Shown: piece after piece, positions 1 through 10,374 of the stretch
How positions within the stretch are numbered: position 1 is the first letter of the stretch
Layout of the letters: every line of letters starts with the position of its first letter
Source of the DNA: Bacillus swezeyi
Lineage (GTDB): Bacteria; Bacillota; Bacilli; Bacillales; Bacillaceae
DNA: 64,000 nt
Assembly (NCBI RefSeq): GCF_001969815.1
Contig: NZ_MRBK01000003.1
Span: forward strand, 143,846-207,845
Direction: 5' to 3'
Position numbers and translations under genes: made by a program
Notes under the pieces: model-generated
Seen by the model: the letters and a program-made list of their open reading frames with translations, nothing else
Database searches by the model: none
Told to the model about the DNA's origin: nothing

Positions 1-462
1 AGCGTTGACGCGGCTATGGAGCTTGTCAAAGCAGGCGCGCGAGTGACGGTTTTATACAGGGGAAAAGAGTATTCCTCCAGCATAAAACCGTGGATTCTTC
101 CCGAATTTGTCTCCCTTGTCAAAAACGGAAAAATACGGATGGAATTCCGTGCAGCCGTCAAGCAAATTACGGAAGACCGGCTGATTTTTTCTGTTGACGG
201 GCAAGAGACCAGCATCAAGAATGATTTTGTATTCGCGATGACGGGCTATCATCCCGATCACAGCTTCCTTCAAAAAATGGGCGTTCAAATTGATGCTGAA
301 ACAGGCCGTCCATTCTTCCGCGAAGAAACGATGGAGACGAATGAAGAAGGCGTTTTTATTGCAGGCGTTATCGCCGCGGGGAACAATGCGAATGAAATCT
401 TTATTGAAAACGGACGTTTTCACGGCGGTTTAATTGCAGCTGAAATCGCGAAACGGATTTAA
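1..462 (+). CDS. ypdA: Bacilliredoxin reductase YpdA (Bdr), 3' part
   Basis: The open frame runs in from base 1, so the N-terminal FAD-binding half lies outside the window. The first visible residues, SVDAAMELVKAGARVTVLYR, are the second dinucleotide-binding segment (expected to bind NADPH) of the pyridine nucleotide-disulfide reductase family. The stretch GVFIAGVIAAGNNANEIFIE near the end fits the FAD-contacting C-terminal motif. By homology this enzyme uses NADPH to recycle the bacilliredoxin/bacillithiol redox couple. That fits with bshA and bshB1, the bacillithiol synthesis genes, at 43-45 kb. A strong terminator follows at 495-534. Confidence 0.9.
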   Translation, partial: SVDAAMELVKAGARVTVLYRGKEYSSSIKPWILPEFVSLVKNGKIRMEFRAAVKQITEDRLIFSVDGQETSIKNDFVFAMTGYHPDHSFLQKMGVQIDAETGRPFFREETMETNEEGVFIAGVIAAGNNANEIFIENGRFHGGLIAAEIAKRI

Positions 463-494
463 AATTTCCCGCGATATGATTTGTTACATGAAAA

Positions 495-534
495 AGAGAG
501 CATATCTATATATAGATGTGCTCTCTCTTTTTTT
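495..534 (+). terminator. Rho-independent terminator after ypdA
   Basis: AGAGAGC at 495-501 pairs with GCTCTCT at 520-526. The interior is itself AT-rich and self-complementary, and a run of T follows at 528-534. Confidence 0.85.
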
Positions 535-571
535 CTGCACACAAATCACGACGTAAAGGGGCATCGTAAAG

Positions 572-1540
572 ATGAAAAACAAAGTAGCTCTCATCACCAC
601 AGGAGGGACGATCGCCAGCCGGAAAACCGAAAGCGGAAGGCTGGCAGCGGGCGCCATCAGCGGGACAGAACTCGCCGGAATCTGCAACCTTCCTGAAGAT
701 GTTGAGATCGATGTATATCCGACTTTTCAGCTTCCGAGCATGCATATTACATTTCAAGATTTATTGGAACTGAAAAAGGCCATTGAAAAGGTTTTTGAGG
801 ACAAATCATATGACGGGGCCGTTGTCACGCACGGAACCGATTCACTTGAAGAAACGGCCTATTTCTTAGATTTAACCATACAGGATGAAAGACCGGTTGT
901 TGTTACAGGCTCGCAGCGCGCCCCGGAGCAGCAGGGCAGTGATGCATATACAAATATCAGACACGCGGTTTATACGGCCTCAAGACGGGATATAAGGGGA
1001 GCGGGCACAGTTGTCGTTTTTAACGAAAGAATATTTAATGCGCGTTATGTTAAAAAAGTCCATGCCTCCAACCTGCAGGGCTTTGACGTATTTGGCTTTG
1101 GCTACTTAGGCATCATTGACAATGATCAAGTGTATGTTTATCAAAAGCCCTTAAGACGAGATGTCCATCAGCTCAAAAAGGCTCTGCCAGAAGTGGATAT
1201 CATTAAATGCTATCTCGACGCAGACGGAAAGTTCGTGCGCGCCGCCGTGCATGAAGGAGCCGCCGGGATCGTGCTTGAGGGTGTCGGGAGGGGACAGGTG
1301 ACGCCGAAGATGATGGCCGATATCGAATATGCATTAAATCAAGGCGTTTATATTGTCATCACGACAAGCGCGGAAGAAGGCGAAGTCTATACGACATATG
1401 ACTATGCCGGGAGCAGCTACGATCTGGTGAAAAAAGGCGTCATTTTAGGAAAAGATTACGACAGCAAAAAAGCGAGGATGAAATTGGCTGTTCTGCTCGC
1501 CAGCTATGAGAGCGGCATAAAGGACAAGTTCTGCTACTAG
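572..1540 (+). CDS. ansA: Type I cytoplasmic L-asparaginase
   Basis: Hydrolyses L-asparagine to aspartate and ammonia. The first active-site motif TTGGTIAS (catalytic Thr13) and the second, VTHGTDSLEE (Thr89, Asp90), are both present. The length of 322 aa is usual for the family. There is no signal peptide, so it should be cytoplasmic, unlike the secreted lipoprotein-type asparaginase of bacilli. ATG at 572 is preceded by AAAGGGG. It stands alone between a terminator and prsW. In B. subtilis 168 the ansA gene lies elsewhere, with ansB, so this position is a feature of the present lineage. No ansB (aspartase) partner is seen. Confidence 0.9.
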   Translation: MKNKVALITTGGTIASRKTESGRLAAGAISGTELAGICNLPEDVEIDVYPTFQLPSMHITFQDLLELKKAIEKVFEDKSYDGAVVTHGTDSLEETAYFLDLTIQDERPVVVTGSQRAPEQQGSDAYTNIRHAVYTASRRDIRGAGTVVVFNERIFNARYVKKVHASNLQGFDVFGFGYLGIIDNDQVYVYQKPLRRDVHQLKKALPEVDIIKCYLDADGKFVRAAVHEGAAGIVLEGVGRGQVTPKMMADIEYALNQGVYIVITTSAEEGEVYTTYDYAGSSYDLVKKGVILGKDYDSKKARMKLAVLLASYESGIKDKFCY

Positions 1541-1624
1541 GAGAATCGCAGCATATCTTTTCAATTTCAAAACAATCAGAATCATGGTAGGATAGAATGA
1601 GATGATAAAGAAAGAGGTTTCCTC

Positions 1625-2293
1625 ATGCTCGGAATTATCTCCGCAGGCTTAGCTCCCGGAATCGCATTGTTAATGTATTTTTACTTAAAGGAAAAGTATG
1701 AATCAGAGCCCATTCATATGGTGGTCCGCCTCTTTATACTGGGGGTTTTGCTCGTCTTTCCGACGATGTTTATACAGTATGTATTGGAAAAAGAACACAT
1801 ATCAGAAGGCAGTTTCTTCGTTTCTTTTTTATCTTCCGGGTTTTTGGAAGAATTTTTAAAATGGTTCCTGCTGATGGTCAGCGTTTTTCAGCATGTCGAC
1901 TTTGATGAACACTATGACGGAATCGTATACGGGACAAGCATTTCATTGGGGTTTGCCACGCTGGAAAATATATTATACCTCATCGGAAACGGGGTTGAAT
2001 ACGCATTTGGGCGCGCTTTGCTTCCGGTATCAAGCCATGCTTTATTCGGCGTTATTATGGGCTTTTATATCGGCAAAGCCCGATTTTCCACAAGTAAAAC
2101 GAAGCTGAAATGGCTTTTGCTCTCGCTCTTTATACCGGTCGTACTGCACGGTCTTTACGATTACATCCTGCTTGCCTTGAAAAATTGGATTTATTTTATG
2201 CCGCCGTTTATGATTTTTCTCTGGTGGTTCGGCCTTCGGAAAGCAAAAAAAGCCCGCTCGGTCAAAGCCGGAGAACAGCCGCTCCATCATTAG
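1625..2293 (+). CDS. prsW: Intramembrane protease PrsW
   Basis: A multi-pass membrane protein of 222 aa that, by homology, makes the first cut in the anti-sigma factor RsiW and so activates sigma-W on envelope stress. The metal/active-site residues known for this family are in place: Glu75-Glu76 in GFLEEFLKW, His138 in [11 protein letters not shown], and His175 in [13 protein letters not shown] at 1625 follows AAAGAGGT. No terminator separates it from ansA, but the 84-nt gap contains an AT-rich segment with possible -10 sequences. A terminator closes the gene at 2293-2319. Confidence 0.9.
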   Translation: MLGIISAGLAPGIALLMYFYLKEKYESEPIHMVVRLFILGVLLVFPTMFIQYVLEKEHISEGSFFVSFLSSGFLEEFLKWFLLMVSVFQHVDFDEHYDGIVYGTSISLGFATLENILYLIGNGVEYAFGRALLPVSSHALFGVIMGFYIGKARFSTSKTKLKWLLLSLFIPVVLHGLYDYILLALKNWIYFMPPFMIFLWWFGLRKAKKARSVKAGEQPLHH

Positions 2294-2319
2294 CCGCCTT
2301 TTTTAAAGGCGGTTTTTTA
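2293..2319 (+). terminator. Terminator after prsW
   Basis: CCGCCTTT pairs with AAAGGCGG around a short loop and is followed by six T, starting right at the prsW stop. Confidence 0.9.
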
Positions 2320-2448
2320 TTGGCCGAAAAAGCGGATGGGACGTGAAAACCGATTTTTTGCCTGAGATGAAACAGAAAGGAAATCGTGTATAAAATCTGC
2401 CTCGCTACAAAAGATATGGTTACAAAAATGCTGGAGGAGGCTTAAAAC

Positions 2449-3387
2449 ATGAAGTCGAAAGGTTCTTTTTGTTTGAATGTCATTCTTTGTACCATTATGG
2501 CAACCAGTCTTTCACTTCCATTCAGTCAAAAAAGCTCTGCCTTTTCTGAACAGGTGATACAGCGGGGGGCAACAGGTAATGATGTGATTGAACTGCAGGC
2601 AAGGCTTCAATATAACGGCTATTATAATGGCAAAATTGACGGGGTGTATGGATGGGCTACATATTGGGCTGTCCGCAATTTTCAACATCAGTTTGGATTA
2701 AAAGAGACAGACGGCCTTGTCGGTCCGAAAACAAAACGATTTTTGATTAATCATTCGAAATATTACAGCGATTTTGTACACAGACAGCTTAGAAAAGGAA
2801 ACAAATTTACACATTACGGCGGCCTGCCGCTGAAACATCAGACGAAGCCTTCAAAAGAGGTGCAAAAGCAGGCAAGAAAAAAAGCGGAAGCCAGACAGCA
2901 GCAGCCCGCTCCAAAGCAGGATACGGCCCAAAAACAGCCGCAGGCTCCTGCGCAGCCTAAAAAACAAGAAAAGCCGAAAGCTGCTGCGCCTAAAAAACAG
3001 GACGCAGTTGCAGCAAACATGCCGGGCGGCTTTTCAAACAATGACATCAATCTATTGGCGCAAGCCGTTTACGGCGAAGCGCGTGGGGAGCCGTATGACG
3101 GCCAGGTCGCGGTTGCAGCCGTCATTTTGAACCGGATTAACAGCTCGACTTTCCCAAATACGGTTGCAGGCGTTATATTTGAACCGCTTGCATTTACAGC
3201 CGTAGCCGACGGCCAAATTTATATGACGCCGGATGAAACAGCGAAGAAAGCCGTTCTGGATGCCATCAATGGATGGGATCCTTCAGAAAGTGCTATGTAC
3301 TATTTCAACCCTGATACGGCCACAAGCTCATGGATATGGGGAAGACCTCAAATCAAAAGGATCGGCAAACACATTTTCTGTGAATAA
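2449..3387 (+). CDS. sleB: Spore cortex-lytic enzyme SleB
   Basis: A lytic transglycosylase that degrades muramic-delta-lactam cortex peptidoglycan during germination. A cleavable signal peptide covers about residues 1-31. It is followed by a peptidoglycan-binding-1 domain (VIELQARLQYNGYYNGKIDG, about 35-105), a Lys/Gln/Pro/Ala-rich linker (about 125-190), and a C-terminal hydrolase-2 domain starting near NDINLLAQAVYGEARGEP, whose AVYGEARGE motif carries the catalytic Glu. ATG at 2449 has an excellent GGAGGAGG site. It forms a two-gene operon with ypeB, 16 nt downstream. The upstream sequence GATGAA...GTATAAA vaguely resembles a sigma-G promoter, which would suit the known forespore expression, but this is not firm. 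Confidence 0.94.
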   Translation: MKSKGSFCLNVILCTIMATSLSLPFSQKSSAFSEQVIQRGATGNDVIELQARLQYNGYYNGKIDGVYGWATYWAVRNFQHQFGLKETDGLVGPKTKRFLINHSKYYSDFVHRQLRKGNKFTHYGGLPLKHQTKPSKEVQKQARKKAEARQQQPAPKQDTAQKQPQAPAQPKKQEKPKAAAPKKQDAVAANMPGGFSNNDINLLAQAVYGEARGEPYDGQVAVAAVILNRINSSTFPNTVAGVIFEPLAFTAVADGQIYMTPDETAKKAVLDAINGWDPSESAMYYFNPDTATSSWIWGRPQIKRIGKHIFCE

Positions 3388-3403
3388 AAGCGAGGTGTTA
3401 TAA

Positions 3404-4756
3404 ATGATCAGAGGAATTTTAATCGCCATTTTAGGTATCGCCATAGTCGGAACAAGCTACTGGGGTTATAAAGAGCATCAGGAGAAAGACGCGGTTTTAT
3501 TGCATGCGGAAAACAATTATCAGCGGGCGTTTCACGATTTAACCTATCAGGTGGATCAGCTTCATGATAAAATCGGCAGCACGCTTGCCATGAACAGCAA
3601 AAAAACGCTGTCCCCCGCTTTAGCGGAAGTCTGGAAGACGACGTCTGAAGCGCACAACAATGTCAGCCAGCTCCCCCTTACTTTAATGCCGTTTAATAAA
3701 ACGGAAGAGTTTTTGGCGAATGTCGGGGATTTCAGCTATAAAGCAGCCGTCCGGGACCTTGATAAGGAACCGCTCAACAAAAAAGAGTACGCTTCTTTAA
3801 ATAAGCTTTATGAAAATGCAAAAGATATACAAAATGAACTGCGGAATGTTCAACATCTGATCCTTGACAATAATTTAAGATGGATGGATGTGGAACTTGC
3901 GCTTGCCTCAGGGCAAAAGCAAAGCGACAATACGATAATCAACGGCTTTAAAACGGTGGAAAAAAGCGCAACAGCGTTTTCGGAAACCGATTTTGGCCCG
4001 GCGACAATGACGAGCATGAAAAAAGAGAAGCAGGGATACGATCATTTAAAGGGCAAAAAAATAACCGAAAAAGAGGCGCGCAAAATTGCTCAAAAGTTCG
4101 CTCCAGACAAAAATCATCATATCAAAGTGGCGAAGAGCGGCAAGAAAACGAACAGGGACGTCTACAGCATCAGCATGCAGGACCCTGACCAAAAAGCGGA
4201 TATTTACATGGACATTACAGAAAAAGGCGGATATCCCGTTTACCTGATCCAAAACAAAAAAATTAAAAAAGAAAAAATCAGTTTAAATGATGCATCAAAC
4301 CGGGCGCTTCAATTTTTGAAAAAGAACGGTTATAACATAAACGATCTTAAAATGGATGAAAGCTCGCAATATGACGGGGTCGGCGTTTTCTCATTTGTCC
4401 CTATTCAGAACGATGTGTGGCTGTATCCGGACAGCATCCGGATCAAGGTAGCCCTTGACGACGGTGAAATTGTCGGCTTTAATGCGAAGGATTTCTTGAC
4501 CTCACATAAACAAAGAGATCTGCCGAAGCCTAAATTGACGCCGGAAAAAGCAAAAGCGAACCTCAATTCGAATGTAAAGGTTCAGGAAACGCGCCTCGCC
4601 CTGATTACGAATGAGCTTTCTCAAGAAGTCTTGTGCTATGAAATACTCGGTACGATTGAAAACGATACGTTCCGCATGTTTATCAACGCCAATGACGGCA
4701 GTGAAGAGAAAATAGAGAAAATGAAAAGCGCAGAACCGATATATAAAGACCTGTGA
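3404..4756 (+). CDS. ypeB: Germination protein YpeB, SleB partner
   Basis: A 450-aa protein, the B. subtilis length as I recall it, with an N-terminal membrane anchor (about residues 2-20, GILIAILGIAIVGTSYWGY), a long coil-rich ectodomain and C-terminal PepSY-type repeats (about 220-445). YpeB and SleB stabilise each other in the dormant spore and control cortex lysis. The gene follows sleB closely with its own AGCGAGGTG site. A clear terminator at 4762-4797 ends the operon. In B. subtilis the next gene is the PilZ gene ypfA; no such frame follows here. Confidence 0.93.
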   Translation: MIRGILIAILGIAIVGTSYWGYKEHQEKDAVLLHAENNYQRAFHDLTYQVDQLHDKIGSTLAMNSKKTLSPALAEVWKTTSEAHNNVSQLPLTLMPFNKTEEFLANVGDFSYKAAVRDLDKEPLNKKEYASLNKLYENAKDIQNELRNVQHLILDNNLRWMDVELALASGQKQSDNTIINGFKTVEKSATAFSETDFGPATMTSMKKEKQGYDHLKGKKITEKEARKIAQKFAPDKNHHIKVAKSGKKTNRDVYSISMQDPDQKADIYMDITEKGGYPVYLIQNKKIKKEKISLNDASNRALQFLKKNGYNINDLKMDESSQYDGVGVFSFVPIQNDVWLYPDSIRIKVALDDGEIVGFNAKDFLTSHKQRDLPKPKLTPEKAKANLNSNVKVQETRLALITNELSQEVLCYEILGTIENDTFRMFINANDGSEEKIEKMKSAEPIYKDL

Positions 4757-4761
4757 TGGAG

Positions 4762-4797
4762 AAAGGAAAAGGCTTAAAAATGGCCTTTTCCTTTTTG
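4762..4797 (+). terminator. Terminator after ypeB
   Basis: A 12-bp perfect stem (AAAGGAAAAGGC with GCCTTTTCCTTT) followed by T residues, just after the ypeB stop. Confidence 0.88.
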
Positions 4798-4917
4798 GTA
4801 TGCGGAATAATCAGACCTAAACATTTCCATACTGAATGTATGGGGCTTGAATCTAACGTTCCCGGAAATTGAAAAGGCCTGACCCGGCGTTTGCCTGCCA
4901 GGCATCGGAGGAATCAT

Positions 4918-5094
4918 ATGAAAACCATTGAGCGGTTATTGTTTAAAATTCTTGTCGTACAGGGCGTTATTTTAATTTGCGTTCAGCTTCTGTTTCATTT
5001 TTCAAAAGCTGAACCTTATCTGTCAAAGGTCGTGCAGTATGAAGGAGTAAACAAAATGGAAATCGGCGAATGGATCGAGACATTTAAGCCGTAA
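4918..5094 (+). CDS. ypfB: Small membrane protein YpfB
   Basis: 58 aa with one hydrophobic segment (about residues 9-27, [18 protein letters not shown]) and a short hydrophilic tail. Function is unknown; the call rests on similarity to YpfB and its place just upstream of cmk. ATG at 4918 is chosen over an upstream in-frame ATG at 4891 because CGGAGGAA lies at the right distance. A perfect short palindrome (TGCCTG-C-CAGGCA) sits just before the ribosome binding site. Confidence 0.75.
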   Translation: MKTIERLLFKILVVQGVILICVQLLFHFSKAEPYLSKVVQYEGVNKMEIGEWIETFKP

Positions 5095-5129
5095 ATCACG
5101 TGAAAATCTCCCCTTTTTCGCTTCGATCA

Positions 5130-5138
5130 TGATACAAT
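5130..5138 (+). promoter_or_regulatory. Extended -10 promoter for cmk
   Basis: TGA-TACAAT (hexamer 5133-5138) is an extended -10 element about 35 bases upstream of the cmk start. No good -35 is visible. Its position argues against an upstream start codon at 5129. Confidence 0.45.
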
Positions 5139-5173
5139 CCTATAAGGAGTACCAGAGAGCAAGGAGAGGAATT

Positions 5174-5854
5174 ATGGAAAAGAAATTATGTATCGCAATC
5201 GACGGCCCTGCCGCAGCAGGAAAGAGCACAGTGGCTAAAATCGTGGCCAAAAAAAAGGGCTATATTTATATTGACACGGGCGCTATGTATCGGGCCATTA
5301 CGTATTTAGCGCTCAAAAAGGGCGTTGAGCTGACCGATGAAGCCGGACTGACGACATTATTAAAAGAGTCCGCCATCGATCTCTCGGTTTCAGAAGAAGG
5401 GGAGCAGAAGGTATATATCGCAGGCGAGGATGTAACAGAAGCGATCCGCACGGACGAAGTAAGCAATCAGGTTTCGATCGCCGCCAAGCACGGAGGCATC
5501 CGCGAAGAAATGACAAAAAGGCAGCAGCAGCTGGCCGAAAAGGGCGGGGTCGTCATGGACGGCCGCGATATCGGCACCCATGTGCTTCCCAATGCGGAAG
5601 TGAAAATTTTTCTGCTTGCATCAGTAGAAGAGCGGGCAAAGCGTCGCTTTGAAGAAAACGCCAAAAAAGGGTACAATGTAAATTATGAAACGCTTGCAGA
5701 AGAAATCAGGCGCCGCGACAAACTTGATTCCGAGCGGGAGATTTCTCCTCTGAAAAAAGCGGATGACGCGCTTGAAATCGATACGACTTCATTATCCATT
5801 GATGAAGTGGCTGAGAAAATCTTGCAAGTTGTAGACAAAATGGCTCAAAAATAA
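5174..5854 (+). CDS. cmk: Cytidylate kinase
   Basis: Phosphorylates CMP and dCMP with ATP. The P-loop [14 protein letters not shown] is at the N-terminus, and [10 protein letters not shown] and the MDGRDIGT nucleotide-binding motifs follow. From ATG 5174 the length is 226 aa, close to the family. This start has AAGGAGAGG at a suitable distance; the longer frame from 5129 would begin inside the -10 element. The next gene, ypfD, follows after 217 nt with its own structured leader. Confidence 0.93.
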   Translation: MEKKLCIAIDGPAAAGKSTVAKIVAKKKGYIYIDTGAMYRAITYLALKKGVELTDEAGLTTLLKESAIDLSVSEEGEQKVYIAGEDVTEAIRTDEVSNQVSIAAKHGGIREEMTKRQQQLAEKGGVVMDGRDIGTHVLPNAEVKIFLLASVEERAKRRFEENAKKGYNVNYETLAEEIRRRDKLDSEREISPLKKADDALEIDTTSLSIDEVAEKILQVVDKMAQK

Positions 5855-5888
5855 AAAATCCGGGCAAATTACTTATTGTCTGCATGTT

Positions 5889-5917
5889 TTGACTTGACAA
5901 ACACAGGCTTTTATTAG
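5889..5917 (+). promoter_or_regulatory. Possible sigma-A promoter for ypfD
   Basis: TTGACT (5889-5894), 17-nt spacer, TATTAG (5912-5917). An overlapping TTGACA at 5894 has poorer spacing. It lies ahead of the two leader hairpins of ypfD. Confidence 0.38.
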
Positions 5918-5945
5918 AAGTTAGTAATAATAAATCATTTTATAG

Positions 5946-6027
5946 AACATTCAAATATCCATTTTTGAATGTTTCTCTAATACATATCGGCTTTTCGGAC
6001 TGTTAGACATTCAGTTCGGAAAAACCG
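5946..6027 (+). other. Two hairpins in the ypfD leader
   Basis: Hairpin 1: AACATTCAAA (5946-5955) with TTTGAATGTT (5964-5973), a 10-bp perfect stem. Hairpin 2: 5988-6002 with 6012-6027, about 14 bp with one mismatch, one G-U pair and one bulge around the loop TTAGACATT. Neither is followed by a proper T-run, so they do not look like ordinary terminators. Both lie between the presumed promoter and the ypfD ribosome binding site. Function is unknown. Confidence 0.6.
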
Positions 6028-6071
6028 TTTTCACAAAAGCTGTGTAGGTTTGGACCAAGGAGGTTATTGAA

Positions 6072-8282
<2,211 letters not shown>

Positions 8283-8283
<1 letters not shown>

Positions 8284-8315
8284 AGAGCCGGCTTATCAAA
8301 AAGCCGGCTCTTTTT
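8283..8315. terminator. Terminator after fni, shared with ypzI
   Basis: AGAGCCGGCTT pairs with AAGCCGGCTCT, followed by T5 on the plus strand. It also sits at the 3' end of the minus-strand ypzI gene. Confidence 0.88.
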
Positions 8316-8445
8316 ATGGATTACGCTTTCGCGCTTCTTCAGCGCTCTCCAGAGAGGAAGCTCCGTTATGGCTGATCGCTTGGTCGCGGTCTGATTCGGT
8401 GCGCCTTTCTTTCTTTAGTTTCTTTTCCTGCCTGTCTTTTCCCAT
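8314..8445 (-). CDS. ypzI: Small basic protein YpzI
   Basis: A 43-aa frame on the minus strand that fills most of the gap between fni and yphA. It starts MGKDRQEKKLKKERRTESDR, contains DQAISHNGASSLE, and ends RKRNP. It is very polar, with no signal or membrane segment. The start ATG (complement of 8443-8445) follows AAGGAG in GCGAAGGAGCG. Sequence and position match the YpzI family of bacilli, function unknown. It is short enough to be missed by length-filtered gene callers. Confidence 0.82.
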   Translation of the reverse strand: MGKDRQEKKLKKERRTESDRDQAISHNGASSLESAEEARKRNP

Positions 8446-8517
8446 TGTTGTTCGCTCCTTCGCATAGGTTTAAAAATCCATCAGTCACTCCATACTAAAA
8501 ATGGAGGACGAAAAAAT

Positions 8518-9120
8518 ATGGAAGAATTTTATTACTATTGGTCAATGTGGTTTTTGTGGGTTTTGACAACTTTTATCCTTGAGAAAAACAGAATCCGATT
8601 GTTTGCCTCGGCATTTATTTTGCTCAACATCATTTTAAGTATGTATCAGCTCCAGTTCATCTTGTTTTTTAATGCCGCTTATTTGCTGTTCTATACGGGT
8701 GCATATTGGCTGAACGGGTATCTCTCGATCTACAAAAGCGTCAGGCGCTTATTGCTTCATCTTGCCATGGTGTTTGCCTACGGTTTTTTATTTCTTTTTG
8801 CATTATATGATCCGGTTTGGTTTATCCTAAAGCCTGAATGGCTGATCATCATGCTGTTTGTGATCATGACGGCGGCTTTTGAAAAAAGCTTCGCCAGCCG
8901 CCTGGCGCTGTTTGTACTTGGCATGTGCCAGGGAGAGCTGTTGTACTCGCTCATCATCAGAAAGCTTTATGGAGACATTGTTGTCGGTGGATTCTCTTGG
9001 CTGTCAATGTGTTCAGCCGGCATTGTTCTGATTTATGGAATGTCCCAATGTGAGCGGCTTGTACATCAGATCCATCAAATATGGAAGCGATTGAATAAAG
9101 GAGCAACCAAAATGTCATGA
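8518..9120 (+). CDS. yphA: Integral membrane protein YphA
   Basis: 200 aa with about six hydrophobic segments and almost no long soluble region, beginning MEEFYYYWSMWFLWVLTTFI. No enzymatic motif is recognised. ATG 8518 follows ATGGAGGACG. Its last codons overlap the start of the next gene (ATGA at 9117-9120), so it is translationally coupled to seaA. Assignment is by family resemblance and by place between fni and seaA. Confidence 0.8.
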   Translation: MEEFYYYWSMWFLWVLTTFILEKNRIRLFASAFILLNIILSMYQLQFILFFNAAYLLFYTGAYWLNGYLSIYKSVRRLLLHLAMVFAYGFLFLFALYDPVWFILKPEWLIIMLFVIMTAAFEKSFASRLALFVLGMCQGELLYSLIIRKLYGDIVVGGFSWLSMCSAGIVLIYGMSQCERLVHQIHQIWKRLNKGATKMS

Positions 9121-10022
9121 GTCAATATACTTATCCGATTCTCTTGGGAATTATCGCCGGTATTGGAGTCAGAGTGTATATGCTAAGGACCGATTACCGC
9201 CAGTACCCGACCTATCTTCACGGGAAAACGATACATATCGCACTGGCGATGATCGCTGCAAGCATCGGAGCGGTCATCATTCCATCTATATTAAAATCCG
9301 ATTATACAGCCATCACGTTTTTAACGTTGGCCGCAACCCAATTCAGGGATGTCCGCAATATGGAAAGGGAAACATTGACACAGCTAGACGGCTATGAACT
9401 CGTTTCAAGAGGAAGCACGTATATTGAAGGAATTGCGATCGCTTTTGAAAGCCGGAACTACATTGTCATTTTTACGTCGCTCTTAACGACTTTGGCCTAT
9501 ATTCTTTTTTCATCTATATGGGCCGGGCTTGCGGTTGTGCTCATTTGTTTTATCGCCGGAAGAATCTTAATGTCCGGAAGCTTTATGAAGCATATCGTGG
9601 ATATCGAGTACAAAAAACCGCACTTTGAAGGTTCAGGCCTTTATGTCGATAATATTTATATTATGAATATCGGTATTCCTGAAAAGCAGAAACTGATTCT
9701 CGAACACGGCATGGGCTTCATATTAAAACCGAAAAACTTCAATTCGGCGGTGACGATCGCCAATCTCGGCCAAAGGCAGGCGATATTATTCGATGTGTCA
9801 AACGTACTCGGGGTTTATCGGGATTCAGGCGAACCGTCGCTTACCCCTTTGGCTAAAAGGGATCTAAATGACGGACGAGTCGCCGTATTTGTCCTTCCGG
9901 TCATCAAGGATAAGGACACGGCCATCAGAGTGATCGGGGACGTGCCGACACTTGAGAACGCAATCCGTATACCCATGGAGTTTATTAAAGAAAGGCACAG
10001 CAAGGTGATAAAAAATGAGTGA
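9117..10022 (+). CDS. seaA: YIEGIA-domain membrane protein SeaA (YphB)
   Basis: 301 aa. The N-terminal part has several membrane segments (about residues 5-20, 40-60, 115-150), followed by a soluble C-terminal domain. The family signature YIEGIA is visible at about residues 101-106 (STYIEGIAIAFESRN). The B. subtilis homologue is linked to spore envelope assembly. It overlaps yphA by 4 nt at the start and ypzH by 8 nt at the end, indicating one translationally coupled three-gene unit. Confidence 0.85.
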   Translation: MSQYTYPILLGIIAGIGVRVYMLRTDYRQYPTYLHGKTIHIALAMIAASIGAVIIPSILKSDYTAITFLTLAATQFRDVRNMERETLTQLDGYELVSRGSTYIEGIAIAFESRNYIVIFTSLLTTLAYILFSSIWAGLAVVLICFIAGRILMSGSFMKHIVDIEYKKPHFEGSGLYVDNIYIMNIGIPEKQKLILEHGMGFILKPKNFNSAVTIANLGQRQAILFDVSNVLGVYRDSGEPSLTPLAKRDLNDGRVAVFVLPVIKDKDTAIRVIGDVPTLENAIRIPMEFIKERHSKVIKNE

Positions 10023-10209
10023 GTCGATCGAAAAATTTATCCTGGCAGTCGTTACGACCAGGCGGGATCGGGTTATCGGCGGTACATCTGTATTTTTTTG
10101 CGACAATCAGGAAGAGATGAATACGTATGCCAAAAATCTTGAAGCCATTCTTGACGGAATTGCCCACGGAATAGGGGATGACCTGTATTTGATTGTGAAA
10201 CATTTTTAA
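10015..10209 (+). CDS. ypzH: Small partner protein of SeaA (YpzH-like)
   Basis: 64 aa, beginning MSESIEKFILAVVTTRRDRV, soluble, with one compact alpha/beta-looking fold and no membrane segment. ATG 10015 lies inside the end of seaA, behind AAGGTGAT. Its fixed association with the YIEGIA protein suggests it works with SeaA; proteins of this type are annotated as a capping-complex subunit for YIEGIA. No biochemical role can be read from the sequence. Confidence 0.75.
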   Translation: MSESIEKFILAVVTTRRDRVIGGTSVFFCDNQEEMNTYAKNLEAILDGIAHGIGDDLYLIVKHF

Positions 10210-10215
10210 TTAGAG

Positions 10216-10243
10216 TTGTGCTCTCTTTAGAAATTGATATAAT
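10216..10243 (+). promoter_or_regulatory. Sigma-A promoter for der
   Basis: TTGTGC (10216-10221), 16-nt spacer, and an extended TGA-TATAAT (10238-10243). The predicted start site is near 10250, immediately before a terminator-like hairpin. Confidence 0.55.
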
Positions 10244-10253
10244 ATATGAGTTA

Positions 10254-10286
10254 AGCCCTTCTGCATGAAAAAAGAAGGGTTTCTTT
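10254..10286 (+). terminator. Terminator-like hairpin between ypzH and der
   Basis: CCCTTCT (10256-10262) pairs with AGAAGGG (10273-10279), followed by TTTCTTTC. It could end the yphA-seaA-ypzH transcript, or sit in the first bases of the der transcript, because the best der promoter is just upstream of it. Confidence 0.6.
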
Positions 10287-10374
10287 CTTCACGATGAATT
10301 TTGAAATGAAAAACTATGATCATTCATTTAAAAATGGAATGAATGCTTGGAAGAGAATTGAAAGGAAGGGTACT

